NCBI RefSeq assembly: GCF_001282115.1
Contig: NZ_LJBR01000070.1
Location: forward strand, 1-36,318
Length of the DNA: 36,318 nt
Source of the DNA: Streptomyces sp. NRRL B-24085
GTDB lineage: Bacteria; Actinomycetota; Actinomycetes; Streptomycetales; Streptomycetaceae
Direction: 5' to 3'
In this document: positions 6,587-14,200 of the stretch, one piece after another
How the letters are laid out: every line of letters begins with the position of its first letter
Numbering within the stretch: the first letter of the stretch is position 1
The notes under the pieces: model-generated
The model's input: the letters and a program-made list of their open reading frames with translations, nothing else
What the model was told of the DNA's origin: nothing
Databases searched by the model: none
Translations under genes and position numbers: made by a program

Positions 6587-7717
6587 GTGACACAGCGCGT
6601 GCTCATCGCCGCGGACAAGTTCAAGGGCTCGCTCACGGCCGTGCAGGTCGCCGAGCGGGTGACGGCCGGGCTGCGCCGGGTCGTGCCGGACCTGGAGGTC
6701 GAGGCGCTGCCCGTCGCCGACGGCGGGGACGGCACCGTCGCCGCGGCGGTCGCGGCCGGCTTCGAGCGCCGGGAGGTCGCGGTCGCCGGTCCCCTCGGAC
6801 AGGAGACCACCGCCGCCTTCGCGGTCCGCGGCGACACCGCCGTCGTCGAGATGGCCGAGGCCAGCGGCCTTCAGCGGCTGCCCGCGGGTGTCTTCGCCCC
6901 GCTCACCGCGTCCACCTACGGTTCCGGCGAGCTGCTGCGCGCCGCTCTGGACGCCGGCGCCCGCACGATCGTGTTCGGCGTCGGCGGCAGCGCCACCACC
7001 GACGGCGGCGCCGGGATGCTCTCCGCGCTGGGCGCCCGCTTCCTGGACGCCGACGGTGAGCCGGTGGCCCCCGGCGGCGGTGGCCTCGCCCATCTGGCCT
7101 CGGCCGACCTGTCCGGCCTGGACCCGCGGTTCGCGTCCGTCGAGTTCATCCTGGCCAGCGACGTCGACAACCCGCTGACCGGCCCCAAGGGCGCCCCCGC
7201 GGTCTACGGCCCGCAGAAGGGCGCCTCCCCGGACGACGTGGAGGCCCTGGACAGCGCCCTCGCCCACTACGCGAAGGTGCTGGAGGACGCCGTCGGCGCG
7301 AAGGCCGCCGAGTACGCCGCCTCGCCGGGTGCGGGCGCGGCCGGCGGCATCGGCTACGGCGCCCTCCTGCTCGGTGCCCGGTTCCGCCCGGGGATCGACG
7401 TCATGCTCGACGTCCTGGGCTTCGCCCCTGCGCTGGAGTGGGCGGACCTGGTGATCACCGGTGAGGGATCCCTCGACGAGCAGACCCTGCACGGCAAGGC
7501 CCCGGCCGGCGTCGCCGCGGCCGCCCGCGCCAAGGACAAGGAGGTCGTCGCCGTCTGCGGCCGCCTCGCCCTGCCCCCGGAGGCCCTCGGCCGGGCGGGC
7601 ATCCGCCGCGCCTACCCCCTCACCGACGCCGAGCCCGACATCCAGAGGTGCATCGCCGAGGCGGGCCCCATCCTGGAGGACGTGGCGGAACGGATCGGCC
7701 GGGACTTCCTGGTCTGA
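6587..7717 (+). CDS. Glycerate kinase
   Basis: 376-aa glycerate 2-kinase of the GarK/GlxK family, which phosphorylates D-glycerate with ATP to 2-phosphoglycerate and links glyoxylate or serine breakdown to glycolysis. Family motifs: N-terminal VLIAADKFKGSLTA, VADGGDGT, GVGGSATTDGGAGML, SDVDNPLTGP.GA with YGPQKGA, and the C-terminal ITGEGSLDEQTLHGKAP. GTG 6587 is chosen because AAGGGGA lies 4 nt upstream and the homologous start is just there; in-frame codons further up would add non-conserved residues. It stands alone, convergent with pucR. It could use glycerate made from glyoxylate, but the ethylmalonyl-CoA genes are 8 kb away and no direct link is shown. Confidence 0.93.
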   Translation: MTQRVLIAADKFKGSLTAVQVAERVTAGLRRVVPDLEVEALPVADGGDGTVAAAVAAGFERREVAVAGPLGQETTAAFAVRGDTAVVEMAEASGLQRLPAGVFAPLTASTYGSGELLRAALDAGARTIVFGVGGSATTDGGAGMLSALGARFLDADGEPVAPGGGGLAHLASADLSGLDPRFASVEFILASDVDNPLTGPKGAPAVYGPQKGASPDDVEALDSALAHYAKVLEDAVGAKAAEYAASPGAGAAGGIGYGALLLGARFRPGIDVMLDVLGFAPALEWADLVITGEGSLDEQTLHGKAPAGVAAAARAKDKEVVAVCGRLALPPEALGRAGIRRAYPLTDAEPDIQRCIAEAGPILEDVAERIGRDFLV

Positions 7718-7727
7718 ACCGGATGGC

Positions 7728-7738
7728 GGGGGGGGGGG
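7728..7738. repeat. Run of 11 G
   Basis: Eleven consecutive G between the glycerate kinase and pucR stops, merging into the left arm of the terminator hairpin. It lies outside the genes, so its length does not affect any reading frame. Confidence 0.9.
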
Positions 7739-7754
7739 CGCCGGAGCGCCCCTC
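7733..7754. terminator. Convergent terminator hairpin between glycerate kinase and pucR
   Basis: GGGGCGC (7735-7741) pairs with GCGCCCC (7746-7752) around a CGGA loop; a G-U and a G-C pair extend it outward. It serves both converging genes. There is no U tract, as often in Streptomyces, and the pucR stop codon lies within the outer stem. Confidence 0.55.
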
Positions 7755-8949
7755 ACGCCCGCACCCCCGACAACCGGTACGCGTCCAGCGCCAGCGTCAT
7801 TTCGATCAGGTCCCGGGGCCGGGCCAGTGAGCGGGAGGTGAGCTGCTCCAGGCGGCGCAGGCGGTTGAAGACCGTGTTGCGGTGGCAGTACAGGCGTCCG
7901 GCTGCGCGGCCCGCCGAGCCCTCGCAGACCAGCCACACGTCGAGCGTCTCCAGGAGCACGGCCCGGTCGGCGGGCTCCAGCTCCAGGAGCGCGCCGAACA
8001 CGTCCTTCACCAGCCGGTCGGCCAGCTCCGGCTGGCTCACCACCAGCGCGGTCGGCATCCGCTGGTCGAGGCGTACGACCGCGGTGGCGTCCGGCGGGCA
8101 GGTGCGCAGCGCCAGCTCGGCCAGGCGCCGGGCCCGCCCGAGCTCGGCGAGGCCCGGCACCACCGGACTGATGCCGCCCGGGCCCGAGCAGCGCCCGTCG
8201 AGCGCCCGGGCCACCCCGTCCAGCCCCTGCCCCGGTGAGAGGGCGACGACCCCGATCTCGCAGTCCGCGCGCATCCGCCAGATGAACCGGAACCCGGCTC
8301 CCCGCAGCGGCTGCCCGTGCGCGTCCCGCCGTACCGCCCGCAGCACCACCACCGCGTAGGGGCCGTGCTCCGGCAGATCGAGTCCCGCGGCCGCCCGCGC
8401 CGCCAGCCCCGGCGTCGCCTGCCCCTCCAGCAGCGCGTCGAGCAGCGCCTGCAACTGCTCGTCGGTCCGCCGCCGCAGCTCCGCCTCGGTCGCCCGGTAC
8501 GCCTCCGACGCCGCCTGGGTCTGCGCGTCCACCGCCGACCACACCACCGTTGCCGACCGCATCAACGCGGCGAGCCGCTCCGGTTCCCGCCCGGCGGCGC
8601 GTTCCACCAGCGCGTCCCACACCAGATAGCCGGCGTTGCGGTACGCGTGCACCAGCAGCTCCAGCGGCAGCCCCTGCTGCGCCCGGCGCCGGCCCAGGTC
8701 CTCGGCGTGCTCCAGGTCGCGGCGGGGCGACTCCCGCGGCGCCGACAGGGTCTCGATGCCGATCCGGATCGCCTCCTCCGCCTCCCGCCACTGGAGGTCG
8801 GCGGGCAGCACCCCCGCGTACACGGGGGAGTGCTCGGCGAGCTGCCGCAGGTGCTCGTCGACCAGCTCGGGCACTCCCTCCAGCAGAGCCGTGCAGGACT
8901 CCGCGAGCAGTTTCCAGTCGTGGCCGGTCCGCAGCCTTCGCCCACCCAT
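7753..8949 (-). CDS. PucR/CdaR-family transcriptional regulator
   Basis: 398 aa. The C-terminus (about 330-398) is the PucR helix-turn-helix with RLYCHRNTVFNRLRRLEQLT, the DNA-binding signature of the family. The middle is a GGDEF-like ligand region and the N-terminal about 150 residues resemble the sensor region of other PucR regulators (LEHAEDLGRRRAQQGLPLELLVHAYR). It is divergent from the ABC importer, so it very likely controls livFGHMK and perhaps itself through the palindrome at 9002-9019. The inducer is unknown; relatives respond to purine-degradation products, proline or amino compounds. No clear ribosome site precedes ATG 8949. Confidence 0.88.
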   Translation of the reverse strand: MGGRRLRTGHDWKLLAESCTALLEGVPELVDEHLRQLAEHSPVYAGVLPADLQWREAEEAIRIGIETLSAPRESPRRDLEHAEDLGRRRAQQGLPLELLVHAYRNAGYLVWDALVERAAGREPERLAALMRSATVVWSAVDAQTQAASEAYRATEAELRRRTDEQLQALLDALLEGQATPGLAARAAAGLDLPEHGPYAVVVLRAVRRDAHGQPLRGAGFRFIWRMRADCEIGVVALSPGQGLDGVARALDGRCSGPGGISPVVPGLAELGRARRLAELALRTCPPDATAVVRLDQRMPTALVVSQPELADRLVKDVFGALLELEPADRAVLLETLDVWLVCEGSAGRAAGRLYCHRNTVFNRLRRLEQLTSRSLARPRDLIEMTLALDAYRLSGVRA

Positions 8950-9001
8950 GACCGGAGGATGCCATCGGGACAACCCCGCGCACAGGCCCCTGACACGCGG
9001 T

Positions 9002-9019
9002 GTTGTGCGCGCGCACAAC
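9002..9019. promoter_or_regulatory. 18-bp perfect palindrome, putative PucR operator
   Basis: GTTGTGCGC followed directly by its exact reverse complement GCGCACAAC, 53 bp from the pucR start and 113 bp from the livF start. A related half-site TTGTGC recurs at 9052-9057. A perfect palindrome in the gap between a regulator and its divergent target operon is typical of an operator. Confidence 0.6.
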
Positions 9020-9131
9020 CGTGGCACCGGCCTGCTGGGCACCCGCAGCGTTTGTGCCGCGGGCCGTGGACGCACGCCCCCGGCCGGTGCTGGGGTGAGC
9101 GCCACATCGAGTCGGACAAGGGGGGGAGTCC

Positions 9132-9926
9132 ATGACCGGAGCCGGACTGGTCGTCCGAGACCTGTCGGTCGGATACGGCCCCGTGCGCGCCCTGCGCCGG
9201 GTGTCCCTGGAGGTGCCCGAGGGCACCGTGGTGACGGTCCTGGGCGGCAACGGCGCGGGCAAGTCCACACTGCTGCGCGCGATCAGCCGGACCCTCGCCT
9301 TCCACGGCGGCGCGGTCACCGAGGGCACGGTCACCCTGGACGGCCACCGCCTCGACGGCCTCGCGCCGGACCGGGTGGTCGCCGCCGGGGTCTGCCAGGT
9401 ACCGGAGGGGAGGCAGGTGTTCGCCCGCATGACGGTCGCCGACAACCTGCGCGCGGGCGCCCTCGGCGGCAGCAGGACGGGACGCTCCGCGGCGCTCGAA
9501 CGCGTCCACGAGCTCTTCCCCGTGCTCGCCGAACGCGCCGCGCAGCGCGCCGGGCTCCTCTCCGGGGGCGAACAGCAGATGCTCGCGGTGGGCCGCGCCC
9601 TGATGGCCGCCCCGCGCGTGCTGCTGCTCGACGAACCCTCCCTTGGCCTTGCCCCGCTCATGGCCCAGCGGATCGCCGACACGGTCCGTGAGATCAACGC
9701 CCAGGGCACGTCCGTCCTCCTCGTCGAGCAGAACGCGGCCCTCGCCCTGCGGCTCGCCACGCGCGCGTACGTCCTGGAGGTCGGCGAGGTCACCCTGTCC
9801 GGTCCGGCCGCCGAACTGGCCGCCTCCGACGAGGTCCGGCGCCGCTACCTGGGCGTGGTCGACGAGGACGCGGCGGCCGACGCGGACCGGGTGACGGGCC
9901 GGACGCTCACGAGATGGAAGGGGTGA
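9132..9926 (+). CDS. livF: ABC transporter ATP-binding protein, LivF type
   Basis: 264-aa ATPase of the branched-chain amino acid (HAAT) importer family. Walker A GGNGAGKST (38-46), Q-loop region, signature LLSGGEQQMLA and Walker B VLLLDEPSLG are intact, and PEGRQVF is typical of LivF rather than LivG. ATG 9132 follows the G-rich ribosome site GGGGGGGAG. It is the first of five co-directional genes, each start overlapping or within a few bases of the previous stop. A short charged extension after residue 240 is not part of the family core. Confidence 0.92.
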   Translation: MTGAGLVVRDLSVGYGPVRALRRVSLEVPEGTVVTVLGGNGAGKSTLLRAISRTLAFHGGAVTEGTVTLDGHRLDGLAPDRVVAAGVCQVPEGRQVFARMTVADNLRAGALGGSRTGRSAALERVHELFPVLAERAAQRAGLLSGGEQQMLAVGRALMAAPRVLLLDEPSLGLAPLMAQRIADTVREINAQGTSVLLVEQNAALALRLATRAYVLEVGEVTLSGPAAELAASDEVRRRYLGVVDEDAAADADRVTGRTLTRWKG

Positions 9927-9931
9927 CCGCG

Positions 9932-10696
9932 ATGGACTCCCTGGAGGTACGCGGGCTGACCGTCCGCTTCGCCGGACTCACCGCGCTCGACGACGTCGGC
10001 TTCACCGTGCGCCCCGGCACCGTCCACGCCCTCATCGGGCCCAACGGCGCCGGCAAGTCCACCTGCTTCAACGTCCTGTCCGGTGTCTACCGGGCCACCG
10101 CCGGCAGCGTCCGCTTCGGCGCGCACGAGCTGACCGGCATGCCCGCGCACCGCATCGCCGCCCTCGGCGTCGCGCGGATCTTCCAGAACCTCGCGCTGCC
10201 GCCCCGGGCCTCCGTCGAGGACTGTCTGCTCCTCGGCCGGTACCGGCTCACCCGCACCGGCTTCCTCGCCGCGGGACTCCGGCTGCCGTCGGCGGCCCGC
10301 GAGGACCGGCTGCACCGCGAACGCGTCCGGGAGATCGCCGAGTTCGTCGGCATCGCGGACTGCCTGGCACGGCCCGCGGGCTCCCTGCCGTACGGGCAGC
10401 AGAAGCTCGCCGAACTCGCCCGCGCGCTGTGCATGGAACCCCGGCTGCTGCTCCTCGACGAGCCCGTCGCGGGCATGACCGCCGACGAACGGCGCCGGAC
10501 GGCCGCCGTGATCGCGGGTGTCCGCGACTCCCTCGGCATCTCGATCGTCCTGGTGGAACACGACATGGGGGTGGTGATGCGGCTCGCGGACGCGGTGACC
10601 GTACTGGACTTCGGGCGCCGGATCGCCGACGGCGCCCCCGCCGACGTACAGAACGATCCGGCCGTCGTGGAGGCGTACCTGGGAGCCGCGTCATGA
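9932..10696 (+). CDS. livG: ABC transporter ATP-binding protein, LivG type
   Basis: 254-aa ATPase, partner of LivF. Walker A GPNGAGKST (36-44), the LivG-type signature LPYGQQKLAELARAL in place of LSGGQ, and Walker B LLLLDEPVAGM are present. ATG 9932 is preferred over ATG 9914 because GAAGGGG ends 8 nt before it and the product then begins like other LivG proteins. It starts 5 bp after the livF stop and its own stop overlaps the livH start (ATGA). Confidence 0.92.
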   Translation: MDSLEVRGLTVRFAGLTALDDVGFTVRPGTVHALIGPNGAGKSTCFNVLSGVYRATAGSVRFGAHELTGMPAHRIAALGVARIFQNLALPPRASVEDCLLLGRYRLTRTGFLAAGLRLPSAAREDRLHRERVREIAEFVGIADCLARPAGSLPYGQQKLAELARALCMEPRLLLLDEPVAGMTADERRRTAAVIAGVRDSLGISIVLVEHDMGVVMRLADAVTVLDFGRRIADGAPADVQNDPAVVEAYLGAAS

Positions 10697-11583
10697 GCAC
10701 CTTCGCCGAGATCCTGCTGAACGGCCTCTCGCTCGGGTCGGTGTACGCGCTCATCGCGCTTGGCTTCGTGGTGATCTTCCGGGCCACCGAGGTCGTCAAC
10801 TTCGCCCACGCGTCCCTGCTGCTCGCCGGCGGGTACGTCACCGCGACCCTCCACGACGACCTCGGGTTCTGGCCCGCCCTGCTCGTCGGGATCGCGGGTG
10901 CCGCGCTCGTCGGGGCCGCTGTGGAGTTCCTGGTGATGCGGCGCTACCGGGGCAGCGACCACAGCGTCCTCGCCATCGTCACCATCGGCGTCGACATCCT
11001 GCTCACCACCGAACTGACCCGCCGTATCGGCACGGACGTCCTCACGCTCGGCGACCCGTGGGGGGACGCCGTCCTGAAGATCGGGCCGATCTCCCTCGCC
11101 CACACCCGGATCGCCGCGTTCGTGGCCGCCGCGCTGCTCATCACCACGTTCCTGCTGGCGTTCCGGTACACGTCGTGGGGCGTGGCGATGCGGGCGGCGG
11201 CGGAGAGCTCGGAGACGGCCGCGCTGATGGGGGTGCGGCTGGGCCGGGTCTCGCTGGGCGCCTGGGCGGTGGCGGGCGGACTCGCCGCCGTGGCCGCCCT
11301 GTTCCTCACCGTCTTCCCGACGCCGGGGCTGGAGCGGGCGACCTCGCTGGCCGCGCTCAAGGCGTTCCCGGCCGCCATCCTCGGCGGACTGGACTCGACG
11401 ACGGGCGCCCTCGTGGGCGGCCTGCTGGTCGGCGTCACGGAGTCCCTCGCGACCGGCTACCAGAGCGACCTCACCTTCCTGGGCCGGGGGCTGGGCGACC
11501 TCGCCCCCTACCTCGTGATGGTCGCGATCCTGCTGGTGAGGCCCGCCGGTCTGTTCGGCACGAAGGAGCTCGCCCGTGTCTGA
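10693..11583 (+). CDS. livH: Branched-chain amino acid-type ABC permease, LivH type
   Basis: 296-aa inner-membrane permease with about eight hydrophobic segments. The N-terminus LNGLSLGSVYALIALGFVVIF and the ATEVVNFAHA stretch are characteristic of LivH. The later ILGGLDSTTGALVGGLLVGV loop is the coupling region that contacts the ATPase. Four-base ATGA overlap with livG indicates translational coupling. Forms the channel with LivM. Confidence 0.92.
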   Translation: MSTFAEILLNGLSLGSVYALIALGFVVIFRATEVVNFAHASLLLAGGYVTATLHDDLGFWPALLVGIAGAALVGAAVEFLVMRRYRGSDHSVLAIVTIGVDILLTTELTRRIGTDVLTLGDPWGDAVLKIGPISLAHTRIAAFVAAALLITTFLLAFRYTSWGVAMRAAAESSETAALMGVRLGRVSLGAWAVAGGLAAVAALFLTVFPTPGLERATSLAALKAFPAAILGGLDSTTGALVGGLLVGVTESLATGYQSDLTFLGRGLGDLAPYLVMVAILLVRPAGLFGTKELARV

Positions 11584-12658
11584 AGTACTGGTGAAGCCGC
11601 TGCGGACGGTCCGGACGCGCACCTGGCTGTGGGGCGCAGGGGCCGTCGTCCTGCTGGCCCTGCCCTTCTACCTGGACCGCTTCTGGCTCCAGGCCGGCCT
11701 GTTCGCGATGGCGGCCGCCATCGGCGCGATCGGCATCAACCTCCTCACCGGAGCCACCGGCCAGCTCTCCATGGGGCACGCCTTCTTCCTCGCCGTCGGC
11801 GCCTACGCCTACTGCGTGTTCGCGGCGGACGGCGGCGACGGACTGACCGGCCTCGGGCTGCCCACCTGGCTCGCCGCCGTGCTCGCGGTGCTCGTCGCGG
11901 GCGCCGCGGGCGGCCTGTTCAGCCCCATCTCCGGGCGGCTCAGCGGCGCCTACCTGGGCATCGCCACGCTCGCGCTCGTCTTCATCGGCCAGCACGTGAT
12001 GTTCAACGCCCACGACCTGACCGGCGGTGCCAACGGCCGGGACGTGCCGCCGCTCAGCCTGTTCGGCCTCACCTTCGACGACCGGGAACTCCTCGTCGCC
12101 GCCGTGCCGTTCGGATCGGCGGAGAAGCTCTGGTACGCCGGTCTGATCCTGCTGGCGGCGGGCGCCCTCTTCGCGCGGGGCGTCCTGCGCGGCCGTCCGG
12201 GCCGGGCCATGAACGCGATCCGCGACCACCGCATCGCCGCCGGCGTGCTGGGCGTGCCGGTCGCCCGGCACCGCGCCGCGGTCTTCGTGCTGTCGTCGAT
12301 GTACGCGGGGCTCGCGGGCGTCCTGCTCGCCCTGGTCTTCCAGCGGACGGTCCCCGACTACTTCGGCATCACGCTCTCGCTCGAGTACCTCGCGATGATC
12401 GTCATCGGAGGGCTCGGCTCGGTCTCCGGGGCCGTGGCAGGGGCCGTGTTCGTGTCCCTGCTGCCGCAGCTCCTGACCCGCTACAGCGACGCGCTGCCGC
12501 TGGTCTCCGCCCCCGGCACGGGCGGGATCGCACCGGGCGAGGCATCCCGGTACCTCTACGGCGCCGCGGTCGTGCTGGTGGTGCTGTTCCTGCCCGGCGG
12601 CCTGGTCGGGACGGCCGCACGGCGTCGAGTCACCACACAACCAGGGGAGGAACGATGA
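11576..12658 (+). CDS. livM: Branched-chain amino acid-type ABC permease, LivM type
   Basis: 360-aa second permease. Family features are AIGAIGINLLTGATGQLSMGHAFFLAVGAYA, IATLALVFI and the coupling loop VIGGLGSVSGAVAGAVFV. The start GTG 11576 overlaps the livH stop by 8 bp, and its stop overlaps the livK start by 4 bp. A hydrophobic C-terminal helix ends in a basic tail. Confidence 0.92.
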   Translation: MSEVLVKPLRTVRTRTWLWGAGAVVLLALPFYLDRFWLQAGLFAMAAAIGAIGINLLTGATGQLSMGHAFFLAVGAYAYCVFAADGGDGLTGLGLPTWLAAVLAVLVAGAAGGLFSPISGRLSGAYLGIATLALVFIGQHVMFNAHDLTGGANGRDVPPLSLFGLTFDDRELLVAAVPFGSAEKLWYAGLILLAAGALFARGVLRGRPGRAMNAIRDHRIAAGVLGVPVARHRAAVFVLSSMYAGLAGVLLALVFQRTVPDYFGITLSLEYLAMIVIGGLGSVSGAVAGAVFVSLLPQLLTRYSDALPLVSAPGTGGIAPGEASRYLYGAAVVLVVLFLPGGLVGTAARRRVTTQPGEER

Positions 12659-13920
12659 ACAGGACATACGGCGCCAGGGCCGCCGCGGGCGCGCTCGCCG
12701 CGCTGCTGGTGCTGGCCGGATGCAGCTCCAAGGCGAAGGACTCCGACGACGGCGACAAGGCCGCCGCGGGCGGCGTGAAGACCGGGGACGGCGTCTCCGG
12801 GAAGACCATCACGCTCGGCGCGCTCACCGACATGACCGGGGTCTACGCGACCCTCGGCAAGAGCGTCACCCAGGCCCAGCAGCTATATGTGAAGCAGCTC
12901 AACGCCGCCGGAGGGGTCTGCGGCCACACGGTGGACCTCGCGGTCCGCGACCACGGCTACGACCCGCAGAAGGCCGTCTCCGGCTACACCGAGCTGGAAC
13001 CGAAGGTGCTGGGCTTCACGCAGTTCATCGGCTCGCCGTTCGTCGCCGCGGTCAAGCAGCGCATCGACGGCCAGGACAAGGCGCTGGTGCTCCCGCAGGC
13101 CTGGTCGTCCGCACTGCTCGGCAGCCCCTACATCCGGGTCATCGGGTCCACCTACGACATCGAGACGATGAACGCGGTCGACTTCCTGATCAAGGAGAAG
13201 GGGGTGAAGAAGGGCGACAGGATCGGCCACGTCTACTTCGAGGGCGACTACGGCGAGAGCGCGCTGGCCGGCTCGAAGCACATCGCGAAGGAGGCCGGGC
13301 TGACCGTCGTCGAACAGAAGATCAAGCCCACCGACAACGACATGACCGCCCAGGTCACCGCCCTCAAGAAGGCCGGCGTCAAGGCGGTCGTGATCAGCGC
13401 GGGACCGCGGCAGGCGGCCTCGCTGGTCGGGGTGGCGGCGGCGAGCGGCTTCGCCGTACCGGTCATCGGCAACAACTCGGCCTTCGCGCCGCAGCTCCTC
13501 GCCACCCAGGCGGGCCCGGCCCTGATGAAGAACTACTACGTGGCCTCGCCCTCGCTGCCCATCGGCGCGGACACCCCGCAGGCGAAGAAACTGGTCGCCG
13601 ACTACCGGGCGGCCTACCCGAAGGACGCCCTGGACAACGGCATCGTCGCCGGCTGGACCGCCGCGTCGGCCTTCGGCGAGGCCCTGAAGAAGGCCTGCTC
13701 GAACAAGGACCTCACCAGGGAAGGCGTGGACAAGGCCCTGCTGTCGCTCGACGCCTACGACGTCGGCTTCGGCGTCACCCAGGACTTCAGCGACCCCAAG
13801 GCCCCGTCCTCCCGCGAGAGCGTGATCCTCCAGCCCGACAAGAGCGTCACGGGCGGCATGAAGGTCGTACGCGAGGCAGGGGCCTCGCAGGCGGCGGAGG
13901 GGTACACGCCGGGGGCCTGA
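12655..13920 (+). CDS. livK: ABC transporter substrate-binding lipoprotein, LivK type
   Basis: 421-aa periplasmic-binding-like lipoprotein. The signal peptide ends in the lipobox LAGC (acylated Cys23), followed by a Ser/Lys/Asp-rich linker and a Peripla_BP_6 domain starting at about residue 48 (KTITLGALTDMTGVYATLG). It captures the substrate outside the cell and delivers it to LivHM. GGGGAGG lies 4 nt before ATG 12655. The ligand is uncertain: this family also carries amides, urea, short peptides and aromatic compounds, and a PucR regulator next door makes a non-amino-acid substrate possible. Part of its 3' end is repeated in decayed form at 14042-14107. Confidence 0.9.
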   Translation: MNRTYGARAAAGALAALLVLAGCSSKAKDSDDGDKAAAGGVKTGDGVSGKTITLGALTDMTGVYATLGKSVTQAQQLYVKQLNAAGGVCGHTVDLAVRDHGYDPQKAVSGYTELEPKVLGFTQFIGSPFVAAVKQRIDGQDKALVLPQAWSSALLGSPYIRVIGSTYDIETMNAVDFLIKEKGVKKGDRIGHVYFEGDYGESALAGSKHIAKEAGLTVVEQKIKPTDNDMTAQVTALKKAGVKAVVISAGPRQAASLVGVAAASGFAVPVIGNNSAFAPQLLATQAGPALMKNYYVASPSLPIGADTPQAKKLVADYRAAYPKDALDNGIVAGWTAASAFGEALKKACSNKDLTREGVDKALLSLDAYDVGFGVTQDFSDPKAPSSRESVILQPDKSVTGGMKVVREAGASQAAEGYTPGA

Positions 13921-14013
13921 GCACCGGGCGCGCACGTGGCCGAGGAGCCCGGACCGACATCGGTCCGGGCCCCTCGCGTGTAGGACGGTGGGGCGTTACG
14001 GCAGCTGCGCCGC
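13798..14013. repeat. Copy 1 of a duplicated livK/pssA junction
   Basis: Copy 1 has the intact livK 3' end, a terminator hairpin and then a relic of the pssA 3' end at 13996-14013, which on the minus strand still reads Ala-Ala-Gln-Leu-Pro-stop. The matching elements recur about 185-245 bp downstream in the same order and orientation. Confidence 0.75.
13942..13975. terminator. Terminator hairpin 1 after livK
   Basis: GCCCGGACCGA (13947-13957) pairs perfectly with TCGGTCCGGGC (13960-13970). After one A-C mismatch, four further pairs (GAGG/CCTC) extend the stem. It lies 21 bp after the livK stop and is symmetrical enough to work in both directions. Confidence 0.75.
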
Positions 14014-14041
14014 CGCGGGTCTGGAGGAGGAGCCGGCCGCC

Positions 14042-14200
14042 CAGGGCCCTGTCTTCCGGCGAGACGGCGTGAAGGTCGTGCACGAGGGGTGCCTGCCGGG
14101 GGCCTGAGCATCCGGCGGACACACCAGAGGAGCCCGAACCGTCATCGGTTCGGGCCCCTCTGCGGTACGGCGGCGGAGCGCTACGGCAGCTGCGCCGCGC
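14042..14200. repeat. Copy 2 of the junction, with a decayed livK tail
   Basis: Starts with a relic matching the livK codons near 13800 (17 of 20 bases at 14045-14064), has lost 34 and then 24 bases relative to copy 1, and reads GTGAAGGTCGTG to a TGA at 14105-14107, in the frame of the livK end. GCCGGGGGCCTGAGCA (14095-14110) is identical to 13908-13923. A hairpin and the real pssA 3' end follow. Confidence 0.75.
14127..14160. terminator. Terminator hairpin 2, before the pssA stop
   Basis: GCCCGAACCG (14132-14141), loop TCAT, CGGTTCGGGC (14146-14155), then an A-C mismatch and GAGG/CCTC as in hairpin 1. One G-C pair of hairpin 1 is replaced by A-T here, keeping pairing. It probably ends pssA transcription on the minus strand and backs up termination of livK. 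Confidence 0.75.

Noticed and set aside
6440..9793. Open minus-strand frame of over 1,100 codons across glycerate kinase, pucR and livF
   Set aside because: Antisense to conserved genes on the plus strand and out of frame with pucR; low-complexity composition.
14042..14107. A small separate gene in the second junction copy
   Set aside because: The open stretch is short and matches the livK tail with deletions, so it is a relic, not a gene.
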